Source: Hydractinia symbiolongicarpus (taxonomy: Eukaryota > Cnidaria > Hydrozoa > Anthoathecata > Hydractiniidae). Taken from it: a stretch of DNA of 64,000 bases. Shown here piece by piece: positions 13,014 through 27,567 of the stretch. The translations under genes were made by a program, and so were the position numbers. Positions within the stretch are counted from its first letter, which is position 1. Every line of letters begins with the position of its first letter. The notes beneath the pieces are model-generated. The model had not been told where the DNA came from, did no database searches, and was given only the letters and a program-made list of their open reading frames with translations. Location: the NCBI RefSeq assembly GCF_029227915.1, contig NC_079884.1, forward strand, positions 2,544,001 to 2,608,000. The letters run 5' to 3'.

Positions 13014-15254
13014 GGGTGACATATTCGTACCAACATGTATGTAGCGATATTTTTTCTGATGTTACTAGGTTGCATCGCTGTTAACAGTGAAAAGATTGAC
13101 TGTGGGACTTAATTAAACTAACTTTGGACTGTGACCTGTTAAATGTGATAAATGAGACAATTGGACTCCAAGAAATAACATTCTTCTTAATTTGACGTGA
13201 TTGCCTGAACTTAGCGATTACATTGGGCGCTGTGGCAGCGCCTCATTTAAAAATTTAGATAAATAAGTCATTATTTACTGTGGGACCAATCCTAGCCGTT
13301 ATCGCGAAATGACGAAATAGCGAAAGTTTCAAAAACTACATCTCACTGACTTTCTAACGGTGTCAGACCGATTGAGCTACAACGGTTGCGTCACACATTC
13401 GTACCAACATGTATTTAGTGATTTTCTTCCGATATTACTAAGTTGTGTCGCTTTCAACAGTGAAACAATTGACTGTGGGAATTAATTGAACTGATTTTGA
13501 TCTGTGACCTTATAAATGTTATAAGTGAGATAATTGGACTCCAAGAAATAACAATCTTTTTAATTTGACATGATTGTGGGAAATCAGCGATTACATCAGG
13601 CTCTGTGGTAGCGCTTTATTTAAAAATTTAGATAAATAAATCTTTTCTTACTGTGGGATTAATCCTGGCCGTTAGCACCCGCTGAATAAATAGGAACAAC
13701 TCCAAAGACTACATTTCGATGAACTTTCTAGTGGTATAAATCCGTTTGAGTTACAAGAGTTGCGTCACATATTCGTACCAACATGTACTTAGCGAGAGTA
13801 TTCGGATATTACTAGGTTGCCTCGCTTTTAACAGTGAAACGTTTGACTGTGGGACTTAATTGAACTAACTTTGGACTTTGACCTGTTAAATGTGACAAAT
13901 GAGATAATTGGACTCCAAGAAATAACATTCTTCTTAATTTGACGTGATTGCCTCAACTCAGCGATTACATTGGGCGCTGTGGTAGCGCTTCATTTAAAGA
14001 TTTAGATAAATAAGTCATTCTTTACTGTGGGACCAATCCTAGCCTTTATTTGGCGCTGAAGAAATAGCGAGAGTTTCAACAACTACATCTCACTGACTTT
14101 CTAACGGTGTCAATCCGTTTAGGTTACAACAGTTGGGTCACATATTCGTACCAACATGTATTTAGCGATATTTTTCTGATATTACTAGGTTGCATCGATT
14201 TTAACAGTGAAACGATTGACTCTGGGACTTAATTGAACTGATTTTGGACTGTGACCTTATAAATGTTATAAGTGAGACAATTGGACTCCAAGAAATAAGA
14301 TTCTTCTTAACTTGACATGATTGCAGGAACTCAGCGATTACACTGGGCGCTGTGGTAGCGCTTCATTTAAAAATTTAGATAAATATGTCATTCTTTACTG
14401 TGGGACCAATCTTAGCCGTTAGCGCGCGCTGAAGATATAGAGACAGTTTCAAAAACTCCATTTCATTGACTTCCTAACGGTGTCAATCCGTTTGAGTTAC
14501 AACGGTTGCGTCACACATTCGTACCAACATGTATTTAGTGATTTTTTTCAGATATTCCTAAGTTGTATCGCTTTCAACAGTGAAACGATTGACTGTGGGA
14601 CCTAATTGAACTGATTTTGAACTTTGACCTTGTAAATGTGATAAATGAGGAATTTTGACTACAAGAAATAACTTTCTTTTTAATTTGACATGATTGCTGG
14701 AATTCAACGATTACATTAGGCTCTGTGGTAGCGTTTTATTTAAAAATTTAGATAAATAAGTCTTTTCTTACTGTGAGACCAATTCTGGCCGTTAGCACCC
14801 GCGGAATAAATAGGAACAATTTCAAAGACTACATTTCAATGACTTCCTAACGGTGTCAATCCGTTTGAGTTACAACGGTTGCGTCACACATTCGTACCAA
14901 CATGTATTTAGTAATTTTTTTCAGATATTACTAAGTTGTATCGCTTTCAACACTGAAACAATTGACTGTTCGAATTAATTGAACTGATTTTGAACTTTGA
15001 CCTTGTAAATGTGATAAATGAGGCATTTTGACTACAAGAAATAACTTTCTTTTTAATTTGACATGATTGCTGGAATTCAACGATTACATCAGGTTCTGTG
15101 GTAGCGTTTTATTTAAAAATTTAGATAAATAAGTCTTTTCTTACTGTGAGACCAATTCTGGCCGTAAGCACCCGCTGAATAAATAGGAACAATTTCAAAG
15201 ACTACATTTCAATGAACTTTCCAGCGGTATAAATCCGTTTGAGTTACAACGGTT
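13014..15254. repeat. Higher-order repeat, 6-mer copy 2 (2241 bp)
   Basis: This block has exactly the same length as the preceding one (marker at 13014 and 15255) and the same monomer order. The two differ by scattered substitutions, for example 'ctgaataaatagg' against 'cggaataaatagg' near 14800. The series continues as a partial copy from 15255 until the variant order changes at about 16 kb. Confidence 0.75.
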
Positions 15255-18200
15255 GGGTGACATATTCGTACCAACATGTATGTAGCGATATTTTTTCTGA
15301 TGTTACTAGGTTGCATCGCTGTTAACAGTGAAACGATTGACTGTGGGACTTAATTAAACTAACTTTGGACTGTGACCTGTTAAATGTGATAAATGAGACA
15401 ATTGGACTCCAAGAAATAACATTCTTTTTAATTTGACGTGATTGCCTGAACTTAGCGATTACATTGGGCGCTGTGGCAGCGCTTCATTTAAAAATTTAGA
15501 TAAATATGTCATTCTTTACTGTGGGACCAATCTTAGCCGTTATCGCGAGATGACGAAATAGCGAAAGTTTCAAAAACTACATCTCACTGACTTTCTAACG
15601 GTGTCAGTCCGTTTGAGCTACAACGGTTGCGTCACACATTCGTACCAACATGTATTTAGTGATTTTCTTCCGATATTACTAAGTTGTGTCGCTTTCAACA
15701 GTGAAAAAATTGACTGTGGGAATTAATTGAACTGATTTTGATCTGTGACCTTATAAATGTTATAAGTGAGATAATTGGACTCCAAGAAATAACAATCTTT
15801 TTAATTTGACATGATTGCTGGAATTCAACGATTACATCAGGCTCTGTGGTAGCGCTTTATTTAAAAATTTAGATAAATAAATCTTTTCTTACTGTGGGAT
15901 TAATCCTGGCCGTTAGCACCCGCTGAATAAATAGGAACAGCTCCAAAGACTACATTTCGATGAACTTTCTAGCGGTATAAATCCGTTTGAGTTACAAGAG
16001 TTGCGTCACATATTCGTACCAACATGTATTTAGCGATAGTATTCGGATATTCCTAAGTTGTATCGCTTTCAACAGTTAAACGTTTGACTGTGGGACTTAA
16101 TTGAACTAACTTTGGACTTTGACCTGTTAAATGTGATAAATGAGATAATTGGACTCCAAGAAATAACATTCTTCTTAATTTGACGTGATTGCCTCAACTC
16201 AGCGATTACATTGGGCGCTGTGGTAGCGTTTTATTTAAAAATTTAGATAAATAAGTCTTTTCTTACTGTGAGACCAATTCTGGCCATTAGCAACCACTGA
16301 ATAAATAGGAACAATTTCAAAGACTACATTTCAATGAACTTTCCAGCGGTATAAATCCGTTTGAGTTGCAACGGCTGCGTCACATATTCGTACCAACATG
16401 TATTTAGCGATAGTATTCGGATATTACTAGGTTGCATCGCTTTTAACAGTGAAACGTTTGATTGTGGGACTTAATTGAACTGATTTTGGACTTTGACCTT
16501 ATGAATGTGATAAATGAGGCAATATGACTACAAGAAATAACATTCTTCGTAATTTGACATGATTGCTGGAACTCAGCGATTACCCTGGGCGCTGTGGTAG
16601 CGCTTTATTTAAAAACTAATATAAATAAGTCATTTTATACCGTGGGACCAGTCCTAGCCGTTAGTTCGCGCTGAAGAAATAGAGACATTTTCAAAAACTA
16701 CATCTCACTGACTTTTTAACGGTGTCAGTCCGTTTGAGTTACAACGGTTGGGTCACATATTCGTATCAACATGTATGTAGCGAAATTTTTTCTGATATTA
16801 CTAGGTTGCATCGATCTTAACAGTGAAACGATTGACTGTGGGACTTAATTGAACTAACTTTGGACTGTGACCTGTTAAATGTGATAAATGAGACAATTGG
16901 ACTCCAAGAAATAACATTCTTCTTAATTTGACGTAATTGCCTGAACTCAGCGATTACACTGGGCGCTGTGGCAGCGCTTCATTTAAAAATTTAGATAAAT
17001 AAGTCATTCTTTACTGTGGGACCAATCCTAGCCGTTATCGCTCGCTGAAGAAATAGAGACAGTTTCACAAACTCCATTTCATTGACTTGCTAACGGTGTC
17101 AATCCGTTTGAGTTACAACGCTTGCGTCACACATTCGTACCGACATGTATTTAGTGATTTTTTTCAGATATTCCTAAGTTGTATCGCTTTCAACAGTTAA
17201 ACGATTGACTGTGGGACTTAATTGAACTGATTTTGAACTTTGACCTTCTAAATGTGATAAATGAGCCATCTTGACTACAAGAAATAACATTCTTTTTAAT
17301 TTGACATGATTGCTGGAATTCAACGATTACATCAGGCTCTGTGGTAGCGTTTTATTTAAAAATTTAGATAAATAAGTCTTTTCTTACTGTGAGACCAATT
17401 CTGGCCGTTAGAACCCGCTAAATAAATAGAAACAATTTCAAAGACTACATTTCAATGAACTTTCCAGCGGTATAAATCCGTTTGAGTTGCAACGGCTGCG
17501 TCACATATTCGTACCAACATGTATTTAGCGATAGTATTCGGATATTACTAGGTTGCATCGCTTTTCACAGTGAAACGTTTGACTGCGGGTCTTAATTGAA
17601 CTGATTTTGGACTTTGACCTTATAAATGTGATAAATGAGCCATTTTGACTACAAGAAATAACATTCTTTTTAATTTGACATGATTGCTGGAATTCAGCGA
17701 TTACACTGGACCCTGTGGTAGCGATTCATATAAAAATTTAGATAAATAAGTCATTTTTACGGTGGGACCAATCCTAGCCGTTAGCGCGCGCTGAAAATAT
17801 AGAGACAGTTTCAAAAATCCATTTCATTGACTTTCTAACGGTGTCATTCCGTTTGCGTTACAACGGTTGCGTCCCACATTCGTACCAACATGTATTTAGT
17901 GATTTTCTTCCGATATTACTAAGTTTTATCGCTTTCAACTGTGAAACGATTGACGGTGGGAATAGATTGAACTGATTCTGGACTGTGAGCTTATAAATGT
18001 GATAAATGCGCCAATTGGTCTCCAAGGAATAACATTCTTTTTAATTTGACATGATTGCTGGAATTCAACGATTACATCAGGCTCTGTGGTAGCGTTTTAT
18101 TTAAAAACTTAGATAAATAGGTCTTTTCTTACTGTGAGACCAATGCTGGCCGTTAGCACCCGCTAAATAAATAGGAACAATTTCAAAGACTACATTTCAA

Positions 18201-21080
18201 TGAACTTTCCAGCGGTATAAATCCGTTTCAGTTGCAACGGCTGCGTCACATATTCGTACCAACATGTATTTAGCGATAGCATTCGGATATTACTAGGTTG
18301 CATCGCTTTTAACAGGGAAACGTTTGATTGTGAAACTTAATTGAACTGATTTTGGACTTTGACCTTATAAATGTGATAAATGAGCCAGTTTGACTACAAG
18401 AACTAACATTCTTCTTAACTTGACATGATTGCCTCAACTCAGCGATTACAGTGGGCGCTGTGGTAGCGCTTCATTTAAAAAATTAGATGAATAAGTTATT
18501 CTTTACTGAAGGACCAATCCTAGCCGTTATCACGCGCTGAAGAAATAGCGACAGTTTCAAAAACTACATTTCATTGTTTTTCTAACAGTATCAATCCGCT
18601 TCAGTTACAACAGTTGCGTCACATATTCGTACCAACATGTACTTATCCATAGTATTCGGATATTACTAGGTTGCATCGCTTTTCACAGTGAAACGTTTGA
18701 CTGCGGGACTTAATTGAACTGATTTTGGACTTTGACCTTATAAATGTGATAAATGAGCCATTTTGACTACAAGAAATAACATTCTTTTTAATTTGACATG
18801 ATTGCTGGAATTCAGCGATTACACTGGACCCTGTGGTAGCGATTCATTTAAAAATTTAGATAAATAAGTCATTTTTACGGTGGGACCAATCCTAGCCGTT
18901 ATCGCGCGCTGAATAAATAGTGACAGTTTCACAACCTACATCTCACTGACTTTCTAACGGTGCCAGTCTGTTTGAATTACAACAGTTGGGTCACATATTC
19001 GTACCAACATGTATTTAGCGATATTTTTTCTGATATTACTATGATGCATCGCTTTTAACAGTGAAACGATTGACTGTGGGACTTAATTGAACTAACTTTA
19101 GACTGTGACCTGTTAAATGTGATAAATGAGACAATTGGACTCCAAGAAATAACATTCTTCTTAATTTGACATAATTGCCGGAACTCAGCGATTACACGGG
19201 GCGCTGTGGTAGCGCTTCATTTAAAAATTTAGATAAAAAGTCATTTTTTACTGTGGGACAAATCCTAGCCGTTATCCCGCGCTGAAGAAATAGCGACAGT
19301 TTCAAAAACTACATCTCACTGACTTTCTAACGGTGTCAGTCCGTTTGAGTTACAACGGTTGCGTCACACATTCGTACCAACATGTACTTATCGATTATAT
19401 TCGGATATTAATAGGTAGCATCGCCTTTGACAGTGAAACGTTTGACTGCGGGACTTAATTGAACTGATTTTGGACTTTGACCTGTTAAATGTGATAAATG
19501 AGGCAATTGGACTCCAAGAAATAACATTCTTCTTAATTTGACGTGATTGCCTGAACTCAGCAATTACATTGGGCGCTGTGGGAGCGCTTCATTTAAAAAT
19601 TTAGATAAATAAGTCATTCTTTACTGTGGGACCAATCCTAGCCGTTATCGCGCGCTGAGGAAATGGCGACAGTTTTAAAAACTACATTTCATTCACTTTC
19701 CAACGGTGTCAATCTGTTTGAGTTACAACGGTTGCGTCACACATTCGTACCAACATGTATTTAGTGATTTCCTTCCGATAGTACTAAGTTGTATCGCTTT
19801 CAACAGTGAAACAATTGACTGTGGGAGATAATTGAACTGATTTTGCACTGTGACCTTATAAATGTTATAAGTAAGACAATTGGACTCCAAGAAATAACAT
19901 TCTTTTTAGTTTGACATGATTGTGGGAAATTAACGATTACGTCAGGCTCTGTGGTAGCGCTTTATTTAAAAATTTAGATAAATAAATCTTTTCCTACTGT
20001 GGGACCAATCCTAGCTGTTACTTCGCGCTGACGAAATAGGGACAGTATCCAAAAATACATCTCACTGACTTTCTAACGGTGTCAGTCCGTTTGAATTACA
20101 GCGGTTGGGTCACATATTCGTACCAACATGTATTTAGCGATATTTTTTCTGATATTACTATGTTGCATCGCTTTTAACAGTGAAACGATTGACTGTGGGA
20201 CTTAATTGAACCAACTTTGGACTGTGACCTGTTAAATGTGATAAATGAGACAATGGGACTAGAAGAAATAACATTCTTCTTAATTTGACGTGATTGCCTG
20301 AACTCAGCGATTACATTGGGCGCTGTGGTAGCGCTTCATTTAAGAATTTAGATAATTAAGTCATTCTTTACTGTGGGACCAATCCTAGCCGTTATCGCGC
20401 GCTGAAGAAATAGCGACAGTTTCAAAAACAACATTTCATTGACTTTCTAACAGTTTCAATCCGCTTCAGTTACAACAGTTGCGTCAAATTATTCGTACCA
20501 ACATGTACTTATCGATAGTATTCGAATATTAATAGGTAGCATCGCCTTTGACAGTGAAACGTTTGACTGCGGGACTTAATTGAACTGATTTTGGACTTTG
20601 ACCTGTTAAATATGATAAATGAGACAATTGGACTCCAAGAAATAACATTCTTCTTAATTTGACGTGATTGCCTGAACTCAGCGATTACATTGGGCGCTGT
20701 GGTAGCGCTTTATTTACAAATTTAGATGAATAAGTCATTCTTTACTGTGGGACCACTCCTAGCCAATATCGCGCGCTGAAGAAATAGCGACAGTTTCAAA
20801 AACTACATTTCATTGACTTTCTAACGGTGTCAATCCGTTTGAGTTACAACGGTTGCGTTACATATTCGTACCAACATGTATTTAGTGATAGTATTCGGAT
20901 ATTACCAGGTTGCATCGCTTCTAAAAGTGAAACGTTTGACTGCGTGACTTAATTGTACTGATTTTGGATTTGACCTTATAAATGTGATAAATCAGCCAAT
21001 TGGACTCCAAGGTATAACATTCTTCTTAATTTGACATGATTGCCGGAACTCAGCAATTACACTGGGCGCTGTGGTAGCGC

Positions 21081-21105
21081 TTCATTTTAATGTGGGACCA
21101 ATCCT
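21081..21105. repeat. Satellite monomer with 27 bp internal deletion, copy 1
   Basis: Here 'ttcatttt' joins almost directly to 'aatgtgggacc'. Ordinary monomers carry an A/T-rich stretch ending 'gtcattctttac' between those points. About 27 bases are missing. The same deletion occurs at 22920 with the same flanks, so the two share an origin and mark a five-monomer period (1,839 bp after allowing for the deletion). Confidence 0.8.
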
Positions 21106-22919
21106 AGCCGTTAGTGCGCGCTGAAGAAATAGCGACAGTTTCAAAAACTACATCTCACTGACTTTCTAACGGTGTCAGTCCGTTTGAATTACAACGTTTG
21201 GGTCACATATTCGTACCAACATGTATTTAGCGATATTTTTTCTGATATTACTATGTTGCATCGCTTTTAACAGTGAAACGATTGACTGTGGGACTTAATT
21301 GAACTAACTTTGGACTGTGACCTGTTAAATGTGATAAATGAGACAATTGGACTCCAAGAAATAACATTCTTCTTAATTTGACATAATTGCCGGAACTCAG
21401 CGATTACTCGGGACGCTGTGGTAGCGCTTCATTTAAAAATTTAGATAAAAAAGTCATTCTTTACTGTGGGACCAATCCTAGCCGTTATTGCGCGCTGAAG
21501 AAGTAGCGACATTTTCAAAAACTACATCTCACTGACTTTCTAACGGTGTCAGTCCGTTTGAGTTACAACGGTTGCGTCACACATTCGTACCAACATGTAT
21601 TTAGTGATTTTCTTCCGATATTACTAAGTTGTATCGCTTTCAACAGTGAAACAATTGACTGTGGGATTTAATTGAACTGATTTTGATCTGTGACCTTATA
21701 AATGTTATAAGTGAGACAATTGGACTTCTAGAAATAACATTCTTTTTAATTTGACATGAATGTGGGAAATTAGCGATTACATCAGGCTCTGTGGTAGCGC
21801 TTTATTTAAAAATTTAGATAAATAACTCTTTTCCTACTGTGGGATTAATCCTGGCCGTTAGCACCCGCTGAATAAATAGGAAAGCTTCAAAGACTACATT
21901 TCGATGAACTTTCTAGCGGTATAAATCCGTTTGAACTACAACAGTTGCGTCACATATTCATACCAACATGTACTTAGCGATAGCATTCGGATATTACTAG
22001 GTTGCATCGCTTTTAACAGTGAAACGTTTGACTGTGGGACTTAATTGAACTGATTTTGAACTTTGACCTTATAAATGTGATAAATGAGCCAGTTTGACTA
22101 CAAGAAATGACATTCTTCTTAACTTGACATGATTGCCGGAACTCAGCGATTACACTGGGCGCTGTGGTAGCGCTTAATTTAAAAGTTAAGATAAATAAGT
22201 CATTTTTTACTGTGGGACCAATCCTAGCCGTTACTTCGCGCTGAAGAAATAGGGACAGTTTCAAAAACTACATCTCACTGACTTTCTAACGGTGTCAGTC
22301 CGTTTGAATTACAACGGTTGGGTCACATATTCGTACCAACATGTATTTAGCGACATTTTTTCTGATATTACTATGTTGCATCGCTTTTAACAGTGAAACG
22401 ATTGACTGTGGGACTTAATTGAACTAACTTTTGACTGTGACCTGTTAAATGTGATAAATGAGACAATGGGACTTCAAGAAATAACATTCTTCTTAATTTG
22501 ACGTATTTGCCTGAACTCAGCGATTACATTGGGCGCTGTGGTAGCGCTTCATTTAAAAATTTAGATAATTAAGTCATTCTTTACTGTGGGACCAATCCTA
22601 GCCGTTATTGCGCGCTGAAGAAATAGCGACAGTTTCAAAAACTACATTTCATTGACTTTCTAACAGTATCAATCCGCTTCAGTTACAACAGTTGCGTCAC
22701 ATATTCGTACCAACATGTACTTATCGATAGTATTCGGATATTACTAGGTTGCATCGCTTTTGACAGTGAAACGTTTGACTGTGGGACTTAATTGTACTGA
22801 TTTTGGATTTGACCTTATAAATGTGATAAATCAGCCAATTGGACTCCAAGGTATAACATTCTTCTTAATTTGACATGATTGCCGGAACTCAGCAATTACA
22901 CTGGGCGCTGTGGTAGCGC

Positions 22920-22944
22920 TTCATTTTAATGTGGGACCAATCCT
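22920..22944. repeat. Satellite monomer with 27 bp internal deletion, copy 2
   Basis: The junction is identical to that at 21081. The flanking monomers also correspond: 'agcaattacactgggcgct' lies before it and 'gttagtgcgcgctgaag' after it. This is one amplified deletion event rather than two independent losses. Confidence 0.8.
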
Positions 22945-23841
22945 AGCCGTTAGTGCGCGCTGAAGAAATAGCGACAGTTTCAAAAACTACATCTCACTGA
23001 CTTTCTAACGGTGTCAGTCCGTTTGAATTACAACGGTTGGGTCACATATTCGTACCAACATGTATTTAGCGACATTTTTTCTGATATTACTATGTTGCAT
23101 CGCTTTTAACAGTGAAACGATTGACTGTGGGACTTAATTGAACTAACTTTTGACTGTGACCTGTTAAATGTGATAAATGAGACAATGGGACTTCAAGAAA
23201 TAACATTCTTCTTAATTTGACGTGATTGCCTGAACTCAGCGATTACATTGGGCGCTGTGGTAGCGCTTCATTCAAAAATTTAGATAATTAAGTCATTCTT
23301 TACTGTGGGACCAATCCTAGCCGTTATCGCGCGCTGAAGAAATAGCGACAGTTTCAAAAACTACATTTCATTGACTTTCTAACAGTATCAATCCGCTTCA
23401 GTTACAACAGTTGCGTCACATATTCGTACCAACATGTACTTATCGATAGTATTCGGATATTACTAGGTTTCATCGCTTTTAACAGTGAAACGTTTGACTG
23501 TGGGACTTAATTGAACTGATTTTGGACTTTGACCTTGTAAATGTGATAAATGAGCCAGTTTGACTACAAGAAATAACATTCTTCTTAACTTGACATGATT
23601 GCCGGAACTCAGCGATTACACTGGGCGCTGTGGTAGCGCTTTATTTAAAAATTAAGATAAATAAGACATTTTTTACTGTGGGACCAATCCTAGCCGTTAC
23701 TTCGCGCTAAAGAAATAGGGACAGTTTCAAAAACTACATTTCACTGAATTTCTAACGGTATCAGACCGTTTGAATTACAACGGTTGGGTCACATATTCGT
23801 ACCAACATGTATTTAGCAATATTTTTTTCTGATATTACTAT

Positions 23842-26800
23842 GTTGCATCGCTTTTAACAGTGAAACGATTGACTGTGGGACTTAATTGAACTAACTTTGG
23901 ACTTTGACCTGTTAAATATGATAAATGAGACAATTGGACTCCAAGAAATAACATTCTTCTTAATTTGACGTGATTGCCTCAACTCAGCGATTACATTGGG
24001 CGCTGTGGTAGCGCTTCATTTAAAAATTTAGATAAATAAGTCATTCTTTACTGTGGGACCAATCCTTGCCGTTATCGCGCGCTGAAGAAATAGCGACAGT
24101 TTCAAAAACTACATTTCATTGACTTTCTAACGGTGTCAATTCGTTTGCGTTACAACAGTTGCGTCCCACATTCGTACCAACATGTATTTAGTGATTTTCT
24201 TCCGATATTACTAAGTTTTATCGCTTTCAACTGTGAAGCGATTGACGGTGGGAATAGATTGAACTGATTCTGGACTGTGACCTTATAATATGATAAATGA
24301 GCCAAGTCTCCAAGGAATAACATTCTTCTTAATTTGACATGATTGCTGGAATTCAGCGATTACATTAGACTCTGTGGTAGCGCTTTATTTAAAAATTTAG
24401 ATACATAGGTCTTTTCTAACTGTGGGGCCAATGCTAGCCGTTAGCGCGCGCTGAAAATATAGAGACAGTTTCAAAAACTCCATTTCATTGAATTTCTAAC
24501 GGTGTCAATCCGTTTGAGTTACAACGGTTGCACCACACATTCGTACCAACATGTATTTAATGACTTTTTTTCGACATTGCTAAGTTGTATCGCTTTCAAG
24601 AGTAAAACGATTGACTGTGGGACTTAATTGAACAGATTCTGGACTGTGAGCTTATAAATGTGATAAATGAGCCAATTGGTCTCCAAGGAATAACATTCTT
24701 TTTAATTAGACATGATTGCCGGAATTCAGCGATTGCATCAGGCTCTGGGGTAGCGCTTTATTTACAAGCTTAGATAAATAAGTCTTTTCTTACTGTGGGC
24801 TAATCCTGGCCGTTAGCACGCGCTGAATAAATAAGAACAGTTTCAAAGACTACATTTCAAGGAACGTTCTAGCGGTGCAAATCCGTTTGAGTTAGAACGG
24901 TTCCGTCACATATTCGTACCAACATGTATTTAGCGATAGTATTCGGATATTACTATGCTGCATCGCTTCTAACAGTGAAACGTTTGACTGTGGGACTTAA
25001 TTGAACTGGTTTTGAACTTTGACATTATAAATGTGATAAATGAGCAAGTTTGACTCCAAGAAATAACATTCTTTTTAGTTTGACATGATTGTGGGAAATC
25101 AGCGATTACATCAGGCTCTGTGGTAGCGCTTATTTACAAATTTAGATGAATAAGTCATTCTTTACTGTGGGACCAATCCTTGCCGTTATCGCGCGCTGAA
25201 GAAATAGCGACAGTTTCAAAAACTACATTTCATTGACTTTCTAACGGTGTCAATTCGTTTGAGTTACAACGGTTGCGTCACATATTCGTACCAACATGTA
25301 TTTAGCGATAGTATTCGGATATTACTAGGTTGCATCGCTTCTAAAAGTGAAACGTTTGACTGTGGGACTTAATTGTACTGATTTTGGACTTTGACCTTAT
25401 AAATGTGATAAAAGAGCCAATTGGACTCCAAGGTATAACATTCTTCTTAATTTGACATGATTGCCGGAACTCAGCGATTACACTGGGCGCTGTGGTAGCG
25501 CTTCATTTAAAAATTTAGATAAAAAGTCATTCTTTACTGTGGGACCAATCCTAGCCGTTATCGCGCGCTGAAGAAATAGCGACAGTTTCAAAAACTACAT
25601 GTCACTGACTTTCTAACGGTGTCAGTCCGTTTGAGTTACAACGGTTGCGTCACACAATCGTACCAACATGTGTTTAGTGATTTTCTTCCGATATTACTAA
25701 GTTGTATCGCTTTCAACAGTGAAACAATTGACTGTGGGAATTAATTGAACTGATTTTGATCTGCGACCTTATAAATGTTATAAGTGAGACAATTGGACTC
25801 CAAGAAATAACATTCTTTTTAATTTGACATGATTGTGGGAAAATAACGATTACATCAGGCTCTGTGGTAGCGCTTTATTTAAAAAATTAGATAAATAAAT
25901 CTTTTCCTACTGTGGGACCAATCCTAGCCGTTACTTCGCGCTGACGAAATAGGGACAGTATCCAAAAATACATCTCACTGACTTTCTAACGGTGTCAGTC
26001 CGTTTGAATTACAACGGTTGGGTCACATATTCGTACCAACATGTATTTTGCGATATTTTTTCTGATATTACTATGTTGCATCGCTTTTAACAGTAAAACG
26101 ATTGACTGTGGGACTTAATTGAACTGATTTTGGACTTTGACCTGTTAAATGTGATAAATGAGACAATTGGACTCCAAGAAATAACATTCTTCTTAATTTG
26201 ACGTGATTGCCTGAACTCAGCAATTACATTGGGCGCTGTGGGAGCGCTTCATTTGAAAATTTAGATAAAAAAGTCATTCTTTACTGTGGGACCAATCCTA
26301 CCCGTTATTACGCGCTGAAGAAATAGCGACAGTTTCAAAAACTACATCTCACTGACTTTCTAACGGTGTCAATCCGTTTAGGTTACAACAGTTGGGTCAC
26401 ATATTCATACCAACATGTATTTAGCGATATTTTTCTGATATTACTAGGTTGCATCGATTTTAACAGTGAAACGATTGACTCTGGGACTTAATTGAACTGA
26501 TTTTGGACTGTGACCTTATAAATGTTATAAGTGAGACAATTGGACTCCAAGAAATAACATTCTTCTTAATTTGACATGATTGCAGGAACTCAGCGATTAC
26601 ACTGGGCGCTGTGGTAGCGCTTCATTTAAAAATTTAGATAAATAAGTCATTCTTTACTGTGGGACCAATCTTAGCCGTTAGCGCGCGCTGAAGATATAGA
26701 GACAGTTTCAATAACTCCATTTCATTGACTTCCTAACGGTGTCAATCCGTTTGAGTTACAACGGTTGCGTCACACATTCGTACCAACATGTATTTAGTGA

Positions 26801-27567
26801 TTTTTTTCAGATATTCCTAAGTTGTATCGCTTTCAACAGTAAAACGATTGACTGTGGGATTTAATTGAACTGATTTTGAATTTTGACCTTCTAAATGTGA
26901 TAAATGAGCCATTTTGACTACAAGAAATAACATTCTTTTTAATTTGACATGATTGCTGGAATTCAACGATTACATCAGGCTCTGTGGTAGCGTTTTATTT
27001 AAAAATTTAGATAAATAAGTCTTTTCTTACTGTGAGACCAATTCTGGCCGTTAGCACCCGCTAAATAAATAGGAACATATTCAAAGACTACATTTCAATG
27101 AACTTTCCAGCGGTATAAATCCGTTTGAGTTGCAATGGCTGCGTCACATATTCGTATCAACATGTATTTAGCGATAGTATTCGGATATTACTAGGTTGCA
27201 TCGCTTTTAACAGGGAAACGTTTGATTGTTGGACTTAATTGAACTGATTTTGGACTTTGACCTTATAAATGTGATAAATGAGCCAGTTTGACTACAAGAA
27301 ATAACATTCTTCTTAACTTGACATGATTGCCTCAACTCAGCGATTACATTGGGCGCTGTGGTAGGACTTCATTTAAAAAATTAGATGAATAAGTCATTCT
27401 TTACTGTGGGACCAATCCTAGCCGTTATCACGCGCTGAAGAAATGGCGACAGTTCCAAAAACTACATTTCATTGTTTTTCTAACAGTATCAATCCGCTTC
27501 AGTTACAACAGTTGCGTCACATATTCGTACCAACATGTACTTATCGATAGTATTCGGATATTACTAG
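23842..27567. repeat. Higher-order repeat, 10-mer copy 1 (3726 bp)
   Basis: This is a ten-monomer block repeated in tandem immediately downstream. Matching points checked are 23842/27568, 24121/27847, 24541/28267, 25921/29647 and 26982/30708, all offset by exactly 3726. The monomers inside the block are of different types, so this is a true higher-order unit and not simple monomer similarity. Upstream of 23842 the copies diverge ('ctat' against 'ctag'). Confidence 0.9.

Noticed and set aside
22013-22264. 83-codon open frame on the minus strand
   Set aside because: It spans most of one satellite monomer and is not conserved in neighbouring monomers, so there is no support for coding.
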